A stretch of 64,000 nucleotides of DNA from Pseudomonas monteilii NBRC 103158 = DSM 14164 (lineage in GTDB: Bacteria > Pseudomonadota > Gammaproteobacteria > Pseudomonadales > Pseudomonadaceae). The stretch is from positions 51,418 through 115,417 of the forward strand of contig NZ_BBIS01000022.1 in NCBI RefSeq assembly GCF_000730605.1, read 5' to 3'. The notes under the pieces were generated by a model. The model was not told where the DNA came from. It made no database searches and saw only the letters and a list, made by a program, of their open reading frames with translations. Made by a program: the position numbers and the translations under genes. Below are positions 1-9,866 of the stretch, one piece after another. Each line of letters opens with the position of its first letter. Positions within the stretch are counted from its first letter, which is position 1.

Positions 1-366
1 GCCGAACTGGCCGACAACGACCAGCTGTTCCTGGTGCTGGGCTGGGATGCCTTCTGTGGCCTCCCTACCTGGCACCGCTGGGAAGAACTGCTGCAACACT
101 GTCACATCCTGGTGCTGCAACGCCCGGATGCCGACGTAGAACCCCCTGACGAGCTGCGCAACCTGCTGGCTGCGCGCTCGGAGAGCGATCCTGCCGCCAT
201 GTCCGGCCCGGCGGGAAATATTTCGTTCGTCTGGCAGACGCCGCTTGCGGTGTCGGCTACACAGATCCGACAGCTGCTGGCCAGCGGCAAATCGGTGAGG
301 TTCCTGGTGCCGGACGCCGTACTGGCCTACATCGAGGCGCACGAACTGTATCGTGCGCCCAACTGA
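1..366 (+). CDS. nadD: Nicotinate-nucleotide adenylyltransferase, 3' part only
   Basis: The reading frame is open from the first base, so the gene starts before the window. NadD adenylates nicotinate mononucleotide to deamido-NAD in the cytoplasm (NAD synthesis). The visible C-terminal part has [20 protein letters not shown], then a late segment with ISATQIR-like residues ([20 protein letters not shown]) and [14 protein letters not shown], typical of NadD ends. It is the first visible gene of the nadD-rsfS-rlmH-mrdA run, an arrangement conserved in gammaproteobacteria. The N-terminal nucleotide-binding motif lies outside the window. Confidence 0.9.
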   Translation, partial: AELADNDQLFLVLGWDAFCGLPTWHRWEELLQHCHILVLQRPDADVEPPDELRNLLAARSESDPAAMSGPAGNISFVWQTPLAVSATQIRQLLASGKSVRFLVPDAVLAYIEAHELYRAPN

Positions 367-409
367 CGGTGCCTCTGGCGCCTCATCTAACGAGTTGAAC
401 GAGTTTTAT

Positions 410-829
410 ATGACCAAGCAGAAAATTTACGGCGAAGAACTGGTCGCCCTGACCAAGGCAGCGCTGGAAGACGTCAAGGCCCAGGACATCCAGGTCATCG
501 ACGTGCGCGAAAAGCACAGCCTGACCGACTACATGATCATTGCCACCGGTACCTCCAACCGCCAGATCAACGCGATGCTGGAAAAGGTCCGCGAAGCCGT
601 GAAGGCCAAGGGCGCCCAACCACTGGGTGAAGAAGGCAAGGGCGACAGCGACTGGGTGCTGCTGGACCTGAACGACGTCATCGTGCACATGATGACTGCC
701 GCTGCCCGCCAGTTCTATGACCTGGAGCGCCTGTGGCAGGGTGCCGAGCAAAGCCGTGCTGCCGATGGCAAGCACCACAGCCCGGACCACGCTCACGAGT
801 ACTCCGACAAGCTCAAAGACCGCGAATAA
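410..829 (+). CDS. rsfS: Ribosome silencing factor RsfS (Iojap family)
   Basis: RsfS binds L14 of the large subunit and blocks subunit joining when nutrients are short. The start chosen is the ATG at 410 ([11 protein letters not shown]), giving 139 residues; a longer frame from 353 would overlap nadD and add residues without family character. The Iojap core is visible: [34 protein letters not shown], then [18 protein letters not shown] and [11 protein letters not shown]. The His/Glu-rich tail after about residue 110 is variable in the family. It lies 43 bases after nadD and just before rlmH. Confidence 0.93.
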   Translation: MTKQKIYGEELVALTKAALEDVKAQDIQVIDVREKHSLTDYMIIATGTSNRQINAMLEKVREAVKAKGAQPLGEEGKGDSDWVLLDLNDVIVHMMTAAARQFYDLERLWQGAEQSRAADGKHHSPDHAHEYSDKLKDRE

Positions 830-839
830 GGGCAGCGCT

Positions 840-1307
840 GTGCGTTTGCGCCTGATTGCGGTCGGCTCGCGCATGCCGAAGTGGGTCGAGGAAGGCTGGC
901 ATGAATATGCCAAGCGCCTGCCTGCCGAGCTGTCGCTGGAGCTGGTGGAAATCCCGCTGAATACCCGTGGCAAGAATGCCGACGTCGCCCGCCTGATCCG
1001 TCAGGAGGGCGAAGCCATGCTGAGCAAGGTGCAGCCTGGGGAACGCATTGTCACCCTCGAGGTCCATGGCAAGCCCTGGAGTACCGAGCAGTTGGCGACC
1101 GAGCTGGATCGCTGGCGCCTGGATGCGCGCACGGTGAATTTGATGGTGGGGGGCCCGGAAGGCCTTGCGCCTGAGGTCTGTGCGCGCGCCGAGCAACGCT
1201 GGTCGCTGTCGCCGCTGACCCTGCCGCACCCGTTGGTAAGGATACTCATCGGCGAGCAGATCTACCGCGCCTGGACCGTGTTGTCCGGGCACCCTTACCA
1301 CAAATGA
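840..1307 (+). CDS. rlmH: 23S rRNA pseudouridine(1915) N3-methyltransferase
   Basis: RlmH is a SPOUT-fold methyltransferase acting on pseudouridine 1915 of helix 69 in assembled 70S ribosomes. I use the GTG at 840 ([15 protein letters not shown]), which gives 155 residues, the same length as the E. coli protein; the frame is open further upstream but overlaps rsfS. The SAM-binding trefoil knot is visible in [11 protein letters not shown] and the C-terminal [20 protein letters not shown]. It follows rsfS closely, so two ribosome-maturation genes are co-transcribed with cell-wall genes. Confidence 0.94.
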   Translation: MRLRLIAVGSRMPKWVEEGWHEYAKRLPAELSLELVEIPLNTRGKNADVARLIRQEGEAMLSKVQPGERIVTLEVHGKPWSTEQLATELDRWRLDARTVNLMVGGPEGLAPEVCARAEQRWSLSPLTLPHPLVRILIGEQIYRAWTVLSGHPYHK

Positions 1308-1323
1308 GCCTGTAAGCAGTCCG

Positions 1324-3213
1324 ATGTCGCAGCCGATCCGTCTCAAGGACCACGAGAAAGACGCCCGCTTGGTGCGCAACCGCGTCGTGGTCGGCGCGGT
1401 GGCGATCATGCTGCTTATTTGTGTGCTTATCGCACGGCTGTATTACCTGCAGATCATCCAGTACGACTACCACTCGACGCTGTCGGAGAACAACCGGGTG
1501 CACGTGCAGCCGATTCCCCCGACTCGTGGGCTGATTTTCGACCGCAACGGGGTGATCGTTGCCGACAACCGGCCCAGCTTCAGCCTGTCGATGACCCGCG
1601 AACGTGCAGGTAACTGGCAAGAAGTGCTGGATACCATCGTCGAAGTGCTGGAGTTGACTGCCGATGACCGGGCGCTGTTCGAGAAGCGCATGCGTCAGGG
1701 CCGTAGGCCCTTCGAGCCCGTGCCGATCCTGTTCGAGCTGAATGAAGAGCAGATCGCCCGGGTGGCAGTAAACCAGTTCCGCCTGCCAGGTGTGGAAGTG
1801 GTTGCGCAGCTGGTGCGGCATTATCCGCAGGGGGCGCATTTCGCCCATTCGGTGGGTTATGTGGGGCGCATCAACGAGAAAGAGCTGAAAACCCTCGACC
1901 CGGTGAACTACAGCGGCACCCACCATATCGGCAAGACCGGCATCGAGCGCTTCTACGAAGACGCCTTGCACGGCCAGGTCGGCTACGAGGAAGTCGAGAC
2001 CAACGCCCGTGGCCGTGTGCTGCGAGTGCTCAAACGCACCGACCCGAAACCTGGCAAGGACATCGTGCTGAGCCTGGACATCAAGCTGCAGGAAGCCGCC
2101 GAAGCCGCGCTGGGCGGTCGGCGTGGCGCGGTGGTGGCGCTCGATCCGCGTACTGGCGAGGTGCTGGCGATGGTCAGCCAGCCAAGTTTCGACCCCAACC
2201 TGTTCGTGACGGGCATCAGCTTCAAGGCTTATGCCGAACTGCGCGACTCGATAGACCGGCCGCTGTTCAACCGCGTGCTGCGTGGCCTGTACCCGCCGGG
2301 TTCGACCATCAAGCCGGCCGTGGCGATTGCCGGCCTGGACAGTGGCGTGGTCAACGCCAGCAGCCGAGTGTTCGACCCGGGCTACTACCAGTTGCCCAAC
2401 TATGACCACAAATACCGTAACTGGAACCGCTCCGGCGATGGCTGGGTCGATCTGGACACCGCGATCATGCGTTCCAACGACACCTACTTCTATGACCTTG
2501 CGCACAAGATGGGCATTGATCGGTTGTCCAGCTACATGAACAAGTTCGGCATCGGCCAGCGGGTTTCCCTCGACATGTTCGAGGAGTCCGCCGGGTTGAT
2601 GCCATCGCGTGAATGGAAGCGTGCCACGCGCCGCCAGGCCTGGTTCCCGGGTGAAACCCTGATTCTCGGCATCGGCCAAGGCTACATGCAGGCCACGCCA
2701 CTGCAACTGGCCCAGGCCACCGCATTGATCGCCAACAAGGGCGTGTGGAACCGCCCGCACCTGGCCAAGACCATCGAAGGCCAGCCGCCGGTGGACGAAA
2801 ACCCCATGGACAACATCGTGCTGCGTGACAAGTCCGACTGGGCCAAGGTCACCCACGGCATGGAGCAGGTGATGCACAACGCCCGTGGTACTGCACGCAA
2901 GGCGGCCGCTGGCGCCCAGTACCGCATTGCCGGCAAGAGCGGTACCGCCCAGGTGGTGGCGATCAAGCAGGGTGAGAAGTACGACCGCAACAAACTTCAG
3001 GAGCGCCACCGCGACCACGCCCTGTTCGTCGCCTTTGCCCCGGCCGATGACCCGAAGATCGTGGTCTCGGTGATGGTCGAGAACGGTGAGTCCGGCTCTG
3101 GTGTTGCTGCCCCCGTGGTACGCCAGATCATGGACGCCTGGCTGCTCGACGAAAACGGCCGGCTCAAGCCCGAGTTCGCGCCTGCCACCGTGACCCAGGA
3201 ATCGGCCCTGTGA
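1324..3213 (+). CDS. mrdA: Penicillin-binding protein 2 (elongasome transpeptidase)
   Basis: PBP2 crosslinks peptidoglycan during side-wall growth together with RodA and MreB. The 629-residue protein has a short cytoplasmic N-terminus, one membrane anchor (about residues 20-40: VVVGAVAIMLLICVLIARL), a dimerisation domain and a transpeptidase domain. The three active-site motifs are present: STIK with the nucleophile near Ser327, SND (MRSNDTYF) and KSGT (AGKSGTAQVV). It overlaps rodA, as expected for the mrdA-mrdB pair. The start follows 16 bases after rlmH. Confidence 0.96.
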   Translation: MSQPIRLKDHEKDARLVRNRVVVGAVAIMLLICVLIARLYYLQIIQYDYHSTLSENNRVHVQPIPPTRGLIFDRNGVIVADNRPSFSLSMTRERAGNWQEVLDTIVEVLELTADDRALFEKRMRQGRRPFEPVPILFELNEEQIARVAVNQFRLPGVEVVAQLVRHYPQGAHFAHSVGYVGRINEKELKTLDPVNYSGTHHIGKTGIERFYEDALHGQVGYEEVETNARGRVLRVLKRTDPKPGKDIVLSLDIKLQEAAEAALGGRRGAVVALDPRTGEVLAMVSQPSFDPNLFVTGISFKAYAELRDSIDRPLFNRVLRGLYPPGSTIKPAVAIAGLDSGVVNASSRVFDPGYYQLPNYDHKYRNWNRSGDGWVDLDTAIMRSNDTYFYDLAHKMGIDRLSSYMNKFGIGQRVSLDMFEESAGLMPSREWKRATRRQAWFPGETLILGIGQGYMQATPLQLAQATALIANKGVWNRPHLAKTIEGQPPVDENPMDNIVLRDKSDWAKVTHGMEQVMHNARGTARKAAAGAQYRIAGKSGTAQVVAIKQGEKYDRNKLQERHRDHALFVAFAPADDPKIVVSVMVENGESGSGVAAPVVRQIMDAWLLDENGRLKPEFAPATVTQESAL

Positions 3214-4355
3214 TGAACAATTTCGATCGCATGCTCTCCAGCGAGGATGTGATGCGTCGGCGCGCCAGCTTTCTGCAGCGCATTCATGTCGACGGCCCCT
3301 TGCTGGTCATTCTGCTCACCCTTGCGGCCGGCAGCCTGTTCGTACTGTATTCGGCCAGTGGCAAGAACTGGGACTTGCTGCTCAAGCAGGCCACCTCGTT
3401 CGGCATCGGGCTGGTGTCGATGTTCGTCATCGCCCAGCTCGAGCCACGCTTCATGGCCCGTTGGGTGCCGCTGGCCTACCTGACCGGTGTGCTGTTGCTG
3501 GTGGTGGTGGACGTGATGGGCCACAACGCCATGGGGGCCACGCGCTGGATCAACATCCCCGGGGTGATCCGCTTCCAGCCCTCGGAATTCATGAAAATCA
3601 TCATGCCGGCGACCATCGCCTGGTACCTGTCCAAACGCACCTTGCCACCGCATTTGAAGCACGTGGCCATCAGCCTTGTGCTGATTGGCGTGCCGTTCAT
3701 ATTGATCGTACGCCAGCCCGACCTGGGCACCGCGCTGCTCATCCTTGCCTCCGGTGCTTTCGTGCTGTTCATGGGTGGCCTGCGCTGGCGCTGGATCCTC
3801 AGCGTGCTGGCAGCGGCAGTGCCGGTGGCGGTGGCGATGTGGTTCTTCGTGATGCACGACTACCAGAAGCAGCGGGTACTGACCTTCCTCGACCCGGAGA
3901 GCGACCCGTTGGGCACGGGCTGGAACATCATCCAGTCGAAGGCTGCAATCGGTTCGGGGGGAGTGTTCGGCAAGGGCTGGCTGCTCGGTACCCAGTCGCA
4001 CCTGGACTTTTTGCCCGAAAGCCACACCGACTTCATCATCGCCGTACTGGGCGAGGAATTCGGCCTGGTCGGCATCTGCCTGTTGCTGATTGTCTATCTG
4101 TTGCTGATCGGCCGTGGCCTGATGATCACGGCCCAGGCGCAGACCCTGTTCGGCAAGCTGCTCGCGGGCAGCCTGACCATGACCTTTTTTGTATACGTGT
4201 TCGTCAATATCGGAATGGTCAGCGGCCTTCTCCCCGTGGTGGGCGTGCCGCTGCCGTTTATCAGCTATGGCGGAACATCGTTGGTGACGCTGCTGTCAGC
4301 GTTTGGCGTTCTGATGTCGATCCACACGCACCGCAAATGGATCGCACAGGTTTGA
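3213..4355 (+). CDS. rodA: Peptidoglycan glycosyltransferase RodA (SEDS family)
   Basis: RodA polymerises lipid II for the elongasome and works with PBP2. The protein is a polytopic membrane protein of about 380 residues with SEDS hallmarks: GATRWINIPGVIRFQPSEFMK, the loop with RQPDLGTALLI, and the C-terminal PFISYGGTSLVTLLSAFG. The ATG at 3213 shares bases with the mrdA stop codon (TGATG), indicating translational coupling. A later Met near residue 14 (MRRRASFLQRIH) would give a 367-residue product and is also a possible start. Confidence 0.95.
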   Translation: MNNFDRMLSSEDVMRRRASFLQRIHVDGPLLVILLTLAAGSLFVLYSASGKNWDLLLKQATSFGIGLVSMFVIAQLEPRFMARWVPLAYLTGVLLLVVVDVMGHNAMGATRWINIPGVIRFQPSEFMKIIMPATIAWYLSKRTLPPHLKHVAISLVLIGVPFILIVRQPDLGTALLILASGAFVLFMGGLRWRWILSVLAAAVPVAVAMWFFVMHDYQKQRVLTFLDPESDPLGTGWNIIQSKAAIGSGGVFGKGWLLGTQSHLDFLPESHTDFIIAVLGEEFGLVGICLLLIVYLLLIGRGLMITAQAQTLFGKLLAGSLTMTFFVYVFVNIGMVSGLLPVVGVPLPFISYGGTSLVTLLSAFGVLMSIHTHRKWIAQV

Positions 4356-4372
4356 ATAAGGTGAAGAATTTC

Positions 4373-5383
4373 ATGCAAGCAGTGCGTAACTGGGCTGCCC
4401 GTTGTGCGCCGTGGATCGGCGCGGTGGGCCTGTTCGGCGCTGTACAGCTGGCCCATGCCGGCGATTACCAAGGCTCGCCGCAGGTGGCCCAGTTTGTCGG
4501 CGAAATGAGCCGCGACTATGGCTTTGCCCCTGAGCAGCTGATGGGCGTGTTCGCTGACGTGCAGCGAAAGCAGTCGATCCTCGACGCGATCTCGCGCCCG
4601 GCCGAACGGGTCAAACCGTGGAAGGACTACCGGCCGATGTTCCTCACCGACGCGCGTATCGCCCGTGGTGTGGACTTCTGGCGCCAGCACGAGGCGGTAT
4701 TGGCCCGTGCCGAGCAGGAATACGGCGTGCCGGCACAGTACATCGTCGCCATCATCGGTGTGGAAACGTTCTTTGGCCGCAACACCGGCAACTACCGGGT
4801 GATCGATGCCCTGTCGACCCTGGGCTTCGACTACCCGCCTCGGGCTGAATTCTTCCGCAAGGAACTGCGCGAATTCCTGTTGCTGGCCCGCGATGAACAG
4901 CTCGACCCGCTCACGCTCAAAGGCTCCTACGCCGGCGCCATGGGCCTGCCGCAGTTCATGCCGAGCAGCTTCCGTAACTTTGCGGTGGACTTCGACGGCG
5001 ACGGTCACATCAACATCTGGAACAACCCGGACGATGCCATCGGCAGCGTCGCCAGCTACTTCAAGCGTCATGGCTGGGTGGCCGGTGGGGGCGTGGTCAG
5101 CCGCGCCTGGGTGGATGGCGCACGCGCCGACGAAGGCCTGACCACAGGCATCGAGCCTGTGAAAACCGTCGGGGAGTTGCGCGCGCTCGGCTGGTCGGTT
5201 CATGATTCGCTGCGCGATGATCTGCCGGTTACCGCTTTCCGCCTTGAGGGTGACAATGGCCCCGAGTACTGGGTGGGCCTGAAGAACTTCTACGCGATCA
5301 CGCGTTACAACCGCAGCGTGATGTATGCCATGGCGGTGCATCAGCTTGCGGAACAGCTGGTTCAAGTACGGGGCGTCAAGTAA
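4373..5383 (+). CDS. mltB: Membrane-bound lytic murein transglycosylase B
   Basis: MltB cleaves glycan strands to anhydromuropeptides in the periplasm. Translation from 4373 gives 336 residues with a signal sequence ending in QLAHA (no lipobox cysteine, so probably soluble). The catalytic Glu is near residue 131 in IIGVETFFGRNTGNYRV, and the EF-hand-like calcium loop DFDGDGHINIWN is present, as in Slt35. A much longer frame is open upstream but overlaps rodA and is not credible. The stop codon overlaps the start of rlpA. Confidence 0.94.
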   Translation: MQAVRNWAARCAPWIGAVGLFGAVQLAHAGDYQGSPQVAQFVGEMSRDYGFAPEQLMGVFADVQRKQSILDAISRPAERVKPWKDYRPMFLTDARIARGVDFWRQHEAVLARAEQEYGVPAQYIVAIIGVETFFGRNTGNYRVIDALSTLGFDYPPRAEFFRKELREFLLLARDEQLDPLTLKGSYAGAMGLPQFMPSSFRNFAVDFDGDGHINIWNNPDDAIGSVASYFKRHGWVAGGGVVSRAWVDGARADEGLTTGIEPVKTVGELRALGWSVHDSLRDDLPVTAFRLEGDNGPEYWVGLKNFYAITRYNRSVMYAMAVHQLAEQLVQVRGVK

Positions 5384-6384
5384 TGCGCGCAATCATCTCT
5401 GCCAACTCTTTCAAGCTGCTCACCTGCCTCGCCGTTGGCGTGGTGCTGGCCAGTTGCTCCTCCAATCGCCCGGCCCAGCAAAGCAGTGGCAACGTCGTTC
5501 GCAGCCAGCCAGGCCTGGACATCAACCGGGCACACAAGGACGGCGCACCGTGGTGGGACGTGGATGTGAACAAGATCCCCGATGCCACGCCGACCGTGCA
5601 TACGGGCAACTACAAGGCCAACCCGTACACGGTGCTGGGCAAGACCTACTACCCGATGCAGGACTCGCGCAACTACCGCGCCGAGGGCACCGCGTCGTGG
5701 TATGGCACCAAGTTCCATGGGCAGAACACCGCCAACGGCGAGCTGTATGACCTGTACGGCATGAGTGCAGCGCACAAGACGCTGCCGCTGCCGGCCTATG
5801 TGCGGGTGACCAACCTGGCCAACGGTCGCAGCGTGATCCTGCGGGTGAACGACCGTGGTCCGTTCTATTCCGACCGTATCATCGACCTGTCCTATGCGGC
5901 GGCGAAAAAGCTGGGTTACGCCGAGATCGGCACCGCGCATGTGCGCGTCGAGGGTATCGACCCGCAGCAGTGGTGGGCCCAGCGTGGCCAGACGCCGCCG
6001 ATGGTGCTCAAAGAACCGCAGGTAGCCCAGACCCAGGCGATCCCGGCCAACACCGGGCGTGTCGAGCAATGGACCCCGCCGCCGCAGCAGCACGCAGCGC
6101 CGGTGGTGCCGGTGCAGGTGGGAGGCAACAACGTGCCGGCGGGCAACGGCGGCAGCTTCCTGCAGGTAGGCGCCTTTGCCAACCCGGACGCAGCCGAGCT
6201 GCTGCGCTCCAAGCTCAGCACCATGGTCAATGCGCCGGTGTTCATCAGCTCGATCGTGCGTAACCAGCAGACCCTGCACCGCGTACGCCTGGGGCCGATC
6301 GGCAGCCAGGGCGAGATCCAGCAGGCACAAGACAGCATCCGCCTGGCGAACTTGGGGCAGGCCAAGCTGGTCACAGCAGACTGA
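5383..6384 (+). CDS. rlpA: Septal ring lytic transglycosylase RlpA (lipoprotein)
   Basis: RlpA digests naked, denuded glycan strands at the septum; in P. aeruginosa it is needed for cell separation. The 333-residue protein has a lipoprotein signal (GVVLASCSSN), a double-psi beta-barrel catalytic domain (GTASWYGTKFHGQ, HKTLPLPAYVRV, RVNDRGPFYSDRIIDLS), a Pro/Gln-rich linker, and a C-terminal SPOR domain (SFLQVGAFANPDAAELL onward) that binds denuded glycans. Its ATG overlaps the mltB stop by one base. Confidence 0.95.
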   Translation: MRAIISANSFKLLTCLAVGVVLASCSSNRPAQQSSGNVVRSQPGLDINRAHKDGAPWWDVDVNKIPDATPTVHTGNYKANPYTVLGKTYYPMQDSRNYRAEGTASWYGTKFHGQNTANGELYDLYGMSAAHKTLPLPAYVRVTNLANGRSVILRVNDRGPFYSDRIIDLSYAAAKKLGYAEIGTAHVRVEGIDPQQWWAQRGQTPPMVLKEPQVAQTQAIPANTGRVEQWTPPPQQHAAPVVPVQVGGNNVPAGNGGSFLQVGAFANPDAAELLRSKLSTMVNAPVFISSIVRNQQTLHRVRLGPIGSQGEIQQAQDSIRLANLGQAKLVTAD

Positions 6385-6604
6385 CCGTTTATATGGGGCG
6401 GCCATCAGCGTGGCCGCAACCAAACTGTCGGTTTTGTCATGAATTGCCGGGCGCGCCCATGTACAATGACGGCTTTTGCCCGCAGCGACATAAAGCCGCA
6501 CGTTCGTGGGCCAGGCCGACGGCCACAAAACTAGACTGACTGGCGCTGGGCACACGATCTTGCCCAGGGAACATCTCAGACCATTAGCGATTTTCGAGAG
6601 ACGG

Positions 6605-7765
6605 ATGAACATCACCAACCTTGCCAAACGACTTTGCCTGCCTGTACTGCTGATGATCACGCCTGCCGCCTTCGCGGCTGAGCAGATGACGCCGGCACCA
6701 CCTCAATTGGCAGCCAAGTCCTACGTACTCATGGACGCGTCCAGCGGCAACGTGCTGGTCGAGAACAACGGTGACGAGCGCCTGCCGCCGGCCAGCCTGA
6801 CCAAGCTGATGACCGCCTACATCGCCACCCTGGACATCCGCCGTGGCCAGATCGGTGAAAACGACCCGGTCACCGTCAGCGAAAACGCCTGGCGTACTGG
6901 CGGTTCGCGCATGTTCATCAAGGTGGGCAGCCAGGTGACCGTCAGCGATCTGCTGCACGGCATCATCATCCAGTCCGGCAACGACGCTTCGGTCGCCCTG
7001 GCCGAGCACATCGCCGGCAGCGAAGATGCCTTCGCCGACATGATGAACAAGACGGCTGCCGACCTGGGCATGACCAACAGCCACTTCATGAACCCGACCG
7101 GCCTGCCGCACCCGGACCACTATTCGTCGGCGCACGACATGGCCACCCTGGCCCGTGCGATCATCACCGTCGACCCGGCCCACTACGCCATCTATTCGCA
7201 GAAGGAATTCTTCTGGAACAACATCAAGCAGCCGAACCGCAACCTGCTGTTGTGGCGTGACAAGACCGTCGATGGCCTGAAAACCGGCCACACTGACGAA
7301 GCTGGCTACTGCATGGTGGCTTCGGCCGTTCGCGACGGCCAGCGCCTGATCGCCGTGGTGTTCGGTACCAACAGCGAGCAATCGCGTGCTGCCGAAACCC
7401 AGAAGCTGCTGACCTATGGCTTCCGCTTCTTCGAAACCCAGACCTTCTACCAGAAGGGCACCGAGCTGACCCAGGCTCCTGTCTGGAAGGGCGCCACCGG
7501 CCAGATCAAGGCTGGCCTGGCCGACGACCTGACCATGACTATGCCTAAAGGCCAATTGAAGCGTCTGCAGGCTTCGATGACCATGAACCCGCAGCTCACC
7601 GCACCCATCGCCAAAGGTGACGTGATCGGCAAAGTGGAAGTCAAACTGGACGAGAAAGTGGTTCACAGTGCCGACCTGATCGCCCTCGATGGCGTCGAGG
7701 AAGGTGGTTTCTTCCGCCGTATGTGGGATAGCATCCGTCTATTCTTCTACGGGTTGTTCAACTGA
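6605..7765 (+). CDS. dacA: D-alanyl-D-alanine carboxypeptidase (PBP5/6 type)
   Basis: DacA trims the terminal D-Ala of pentapeptide stems. The start is the ATG at 6605 (MNITNLAKRLCLPVL), giving 386 residues with a signal peptide cut after PAAFAAE. The peptidase motifs are SLTK (PASLTKLMTAY), SGN (QSGNDASVALAE) and KTG (LKTGHTDEAGYC). The last residues (FFRRMWDSIRLFFYGLFN) form the amphipathic membrane anchor of PBP5-type enzymes. A 220-base gap before it, including a TACAAT -10-like hexamer at 6462, suggests its own promoter in addition to read-through from rlpA. Confidence 0.95.
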   Translation: MNITNLAKRLCLPVLLMITPAAFAAEQMTPAPPQLAAKSYVLMDASSGNVLVENNGDERLPPASLTKLMTAYIATLDIRRGQIGENDPVTVSENAWRTGGSRMFIKVGSQVTVSDLLHGIIIQSGNDASVALAEHIAGSEDAFADMMNKTAADLGMTNSHFMNPTGLPHPDHYSSAHDMATLARAIITVDPAHYAIYSQKEFFWNNIKQPNRNLLLWRDKTVDGLKTGHTDEAGYCMVASAVRDGQRLIAVVFGTNSEQSRAAETQKLLTYGFRFFETQTFYQKGTELTQAPVWKGATGQIKAGLADDLTMTMPKGQLKRLQASMTMNPQLTAPIAKGDVIGKVEVKLDEKVVHSADLIALDGVEEGGFFRRMWDSIRLFFYGLFN

Positions 7766-7779
7766 TACGTGACCTGCAT

Positions 7780-7802
7780 GCCCCCGCGTATCTCGCGGGG
7801 GC
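7780..7802 (+). terminator. Hairpin after dacA
   Basis: A perfect 9-bp stem (GCCCCCGCG with CGCGGGGGC) and a 5-base loop, followed by GTTGTTGTT rather than a pure T-run. It sits between dacA and ybeD and probably terminates or attenuates transcription. Confidence 0.6.
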
Positions 7803-7838
7803 GTTGTTGTTGCCACGGCTTACGAGGCCGTTTCCGCC

Positions 7839-8114
7839 ATGAGCGAACCAGACGTCAAGTCGCATAAAATCGAATTCCCTTGCGACGATTACCCGATCAA
7901 GGTAATCGGCGATACCGTTGTCGGCTTCAAGGACACCGTGATCGAAATCCTCAGCAAGCACGCCAAAGTCGACCTTTCCACCCTGGCCGAGCGCCAGAGC
8001 AAGGAAGGCAAGTACACCACCGTGCAATTGCACATCGTTGCCGAAAGCGAGAACCAGCTGCACGATATCAACAGCGCCCTGCGCGCTACTGGCATCGTGA
8101 AAATGGTGCTTTGA
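7839..8114 (+). CDS. ybeD: YbeD/DUF493 family protein
   Basis: A 91-residue protein with the DUF493 pattern: [17 protein letters not shown] at the N-terminus and [20 protein letters not shown] in the middle, an ACT-like fold in the E. coli YbeD structure. The molecular role is not firmly known; the gene is conserved between dacA and lipB. Its stop overlaps the lipB start (TGATG), so it is probably translationally coupled to lipoate transfer. Confidence 0.92.
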   Translation: MSEPDVKSHKIEFPCDDYPIKVIGDTVVGFKDTVIEILSKHAKVDLSTLAERQSKEGKYTTVQLHIVAESENQLHDINSALRATGIVKMVL

Positions 8115-8761
8115 TGTCCGCCTGCCTCGGTTTTCGCGAGCTTGGTCTGCAGCCCTACGAACCGGTGCTGGAGGCCATGCGTCGCTTCACCGAGCAGCGC
8201 ACCCCGGACAGTCAGGATGAAATCTGGCTGGTCGAGCATCCTGCGGTCTTCACCCAGGGCCAGGCTGGCAAGGCCGAGCACCTGCTGGTGCCGGGCGACA
8301 TCCCGGTGGTGCAGACCGACCGCGGCGGCCAGGTGACCTACCATGGCCCCGGGCAGTTGGTGGCCTACCTACTGCTGGATGTGCGCCGGCTGGGCTTTGG
8401 GGTGCGCGAGCTGGTCAGCCGTATCGAGCAGACGCTGGTCGAGCTGCTCGCCAGTTACGACGTGCAGGCTTCTGCCAAGCCCGACGCCCCGGGCGTCTAT
8501 GTCGATGGAGCGAAAATCGCCTCCCTCGGCCTGCGAATTCGCAACGGCCGTTCGTTCCACGGCCTTGCCCTGAACGTGGACATGGACCTTGCGCCATTCC
8601 GCCGAATCAACCCCTGCGGCTATGCGGGGCTGGCGATGACCCAGCTGCGCGACCTGGCAGGTCCGATCGAACTCGACGAGGTCAGGACAAGGCTGCGCGG
8701 ACAGCTGGTCAAGCACCTCGACTACGCTGAGCAGACGACCCTCACGGGCGGAATCGACTGA
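8114..8761 (+). CDS. lipB: Octanoyl-[acyl-carrier-protein]:protein octanoyltransferase
   Basis: LipB moves octanoate from ACP to the lipoyl domains of 2-oxoacid dehydrogenases and GcvH, the first step of lipoate synthesis. From the ATG at 8114 the protein has 215 residues. The family motif is [16 protein letters not shown]; the catalytic Lys lies in [13 protein letters not shown] and the catalytic Cys in [13 protein letters not shown]. The frame is open upstream through ybeD, but that extension is out-of-frame overlap and not coding. Confidence 0.95.
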   Translation: MSACLGFRELGLQPYEPVLEAMRRFTEQRTPDSQDEIWLVEHPAVFTQGQAGKAEHLLVPGDIPVVQTDRGGQVTYHGPGQLVAYLLLDVRRLGFGVRELVSRIEQTLVELLASYDVQASAKPDAPGVYVDGAKIASLGLRIRNGRSFHGLALNVDMDLAPFRRINPCGYAGLAMTQLRDLAGPIELDEVRTRLRGQLVKHLDYAEQTTLTGGID

Positions 8762-8763
8762 AT

Positions 8764-9780
8764 ATGACAACTGTGCAAGAAGCCGTGCCGAACCTGATAC
8801 CCACCCAGGATGTCACCCCGCGCCCAGCGCCGAAGAAGGTGGAAGCTGGGGTAAAACTGCGTGGCGCCGAAAAGGTGGCGCGCATCCCGGTGAAGATCAT
8901 CCCCACCGAAGAGCTGCCTAAAAAGCCTGACTGGATTCGCGTGCGTATTCCGGTATCGCCCGAGGTAGACCGCATCAAGCAACTGCTGCGCAAGCACAAG
9001 CTGCACAGCGTGTGTGAAGAGGCTTCCTGCCCGAACCTGGGCGAGTGCTTCTCGGGTGGTACCGCCACCTTCATGATCATGGGTGACATCTGCACCCGTC
9101 GTTGCCCGTTCTGTGACGTGGGCCACGGCCGGCCGAAGCCGCTGGACCTGGACGAGCCGAAAAACCTGGCGGTCGCCATTGCCGACCTGCGCCTGAAGTA
9201 CGTGGTGATCACCTCGGTGGACCGCGACGACCTGCGTGACGGTGGTGCCCAGCACTTTGCCGACTGCATCCGCGAGATCCGCGCGCTGTCGCCGGGCGTG
9301 CAGTTGGAAACCCTGGTGCCGGACTACCGTGGCCGTATGGACGTCGCGCTGGAAATCACCGCGCAAGAGCCGCCAGATGTGTTTAACCACAACCTCGAAA
9401 CCGTACCGCGCCTGTACAAGGCCGCGCGCCCGGGCTCGGACTACGACTGGTCGCTGGACCTGCTGCAGAAGTTCAAGCAGATGGTCCCGCATGTACCTAC
9501 CAAGTCGGGCCTGATGCTCGGCCTGGGCGAGACCGACGAGGAAGTGATCGAAGTGATGCACCGCATGCGCGAGCATGACATCGACATGCTCACCCTCGGC
9601 CAGTACCTGCAGCCGTCGCGCAGCCACCTGCCGGTGCAGCGTTTCGTGCACCCGGACACCTTTGCCTGGTTCGCCGAGGAAGGTTACAAGATGGGCTTCA
9701 AGAACGTCGCCTCCGGCCCGCTGGTGCGTTCTTCGTACCACGCTGACCAGCAGGCCCACGAAGCCAAGATCAAGCTCTGA
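8764..9780 (+). CDS. lipA: Lipoyl synthase (radical SAM)
   Basis: LipA inserts two sulfurs into protein-bound octanoate. The 338-residue protein shows both iron-sulfur cluster motifs: the auxiliary cluster [12 protein letters not shown] and the radical-[14 protein letters not shown]. The C-terminal [10 protein letters not shown] provides the serine that ligates the auxiliary cluster in the family. It starts two bases after lipB and ends the 9.8-kb plus-strand run, followed by a strong terminator. Confidence 0.97.
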   Translation: MTTVQEAVPNLIPTQDVTPRPAPKKVEAGVKLRGAEKVARIPVKIIPTEELPKKPDWIRVRIPVSPEVDRIKQLLRKHKLHSVCEEASCPNLGECFSGGTATFMIMGDICTRRCPFCDVGHGRPKPLDLDEPKNLAVAIADLRLKYVVITSVDRDDLRDGGAQHFADCIREIRALSPGVQLETLVPDYRGRMDVALEITAQEPPDVFNHNLETVPRLYKAARPGSDYDWSLDLLQKFKQMVPHVPTKSGLMLGLGETDEEVIEVMHRMREHDIDMLTLGQYLQPSRSHLPVQRFVHPDTFAWFAEEGYKMGFKNVASGPLVRSSYHADQQAHEAKIKL

Positions 9781-9799
9781 GCCTGGTCTGAGGCACGCA

Positions 9800-9835
9800 T
9801 GCCGATGCACGCCGAAGGGCGGCATCGGCATTTTT
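9800..9835 (+). terminator. Rho-independent terminator after lipA
   Basis: Stem TGCCGATGC (9800-9808) pairs with GCATCGGCA (9822-9830), with extra inner GC pairing, followed by TTTTT at 9831-9835. It closes the lipB-lipA transcript. Confidence 0.85.
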
Positions 9836-9866
9836 GTTTGTGTACCAAGCGCTGCAAGGAGCCGCA

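Noticed and set aside
1246..3018. A 590-codon open frame on the minus strand
   Set aside because: Shadow of mrdA, whose three transpeptidase motifs are intact on the plus strand.
3461..4372. Upstream extension of mltB by about 300 codons
   Set aside because: Overlaps rodA in another frame and has no signal or domain; the ATG at 4373 gives the normal signal peptide and length.
7880..8113. Upstream extension of lipB
   Set aside because: Overlaps ybeD out of frame; lipB family residues begin after 8114.
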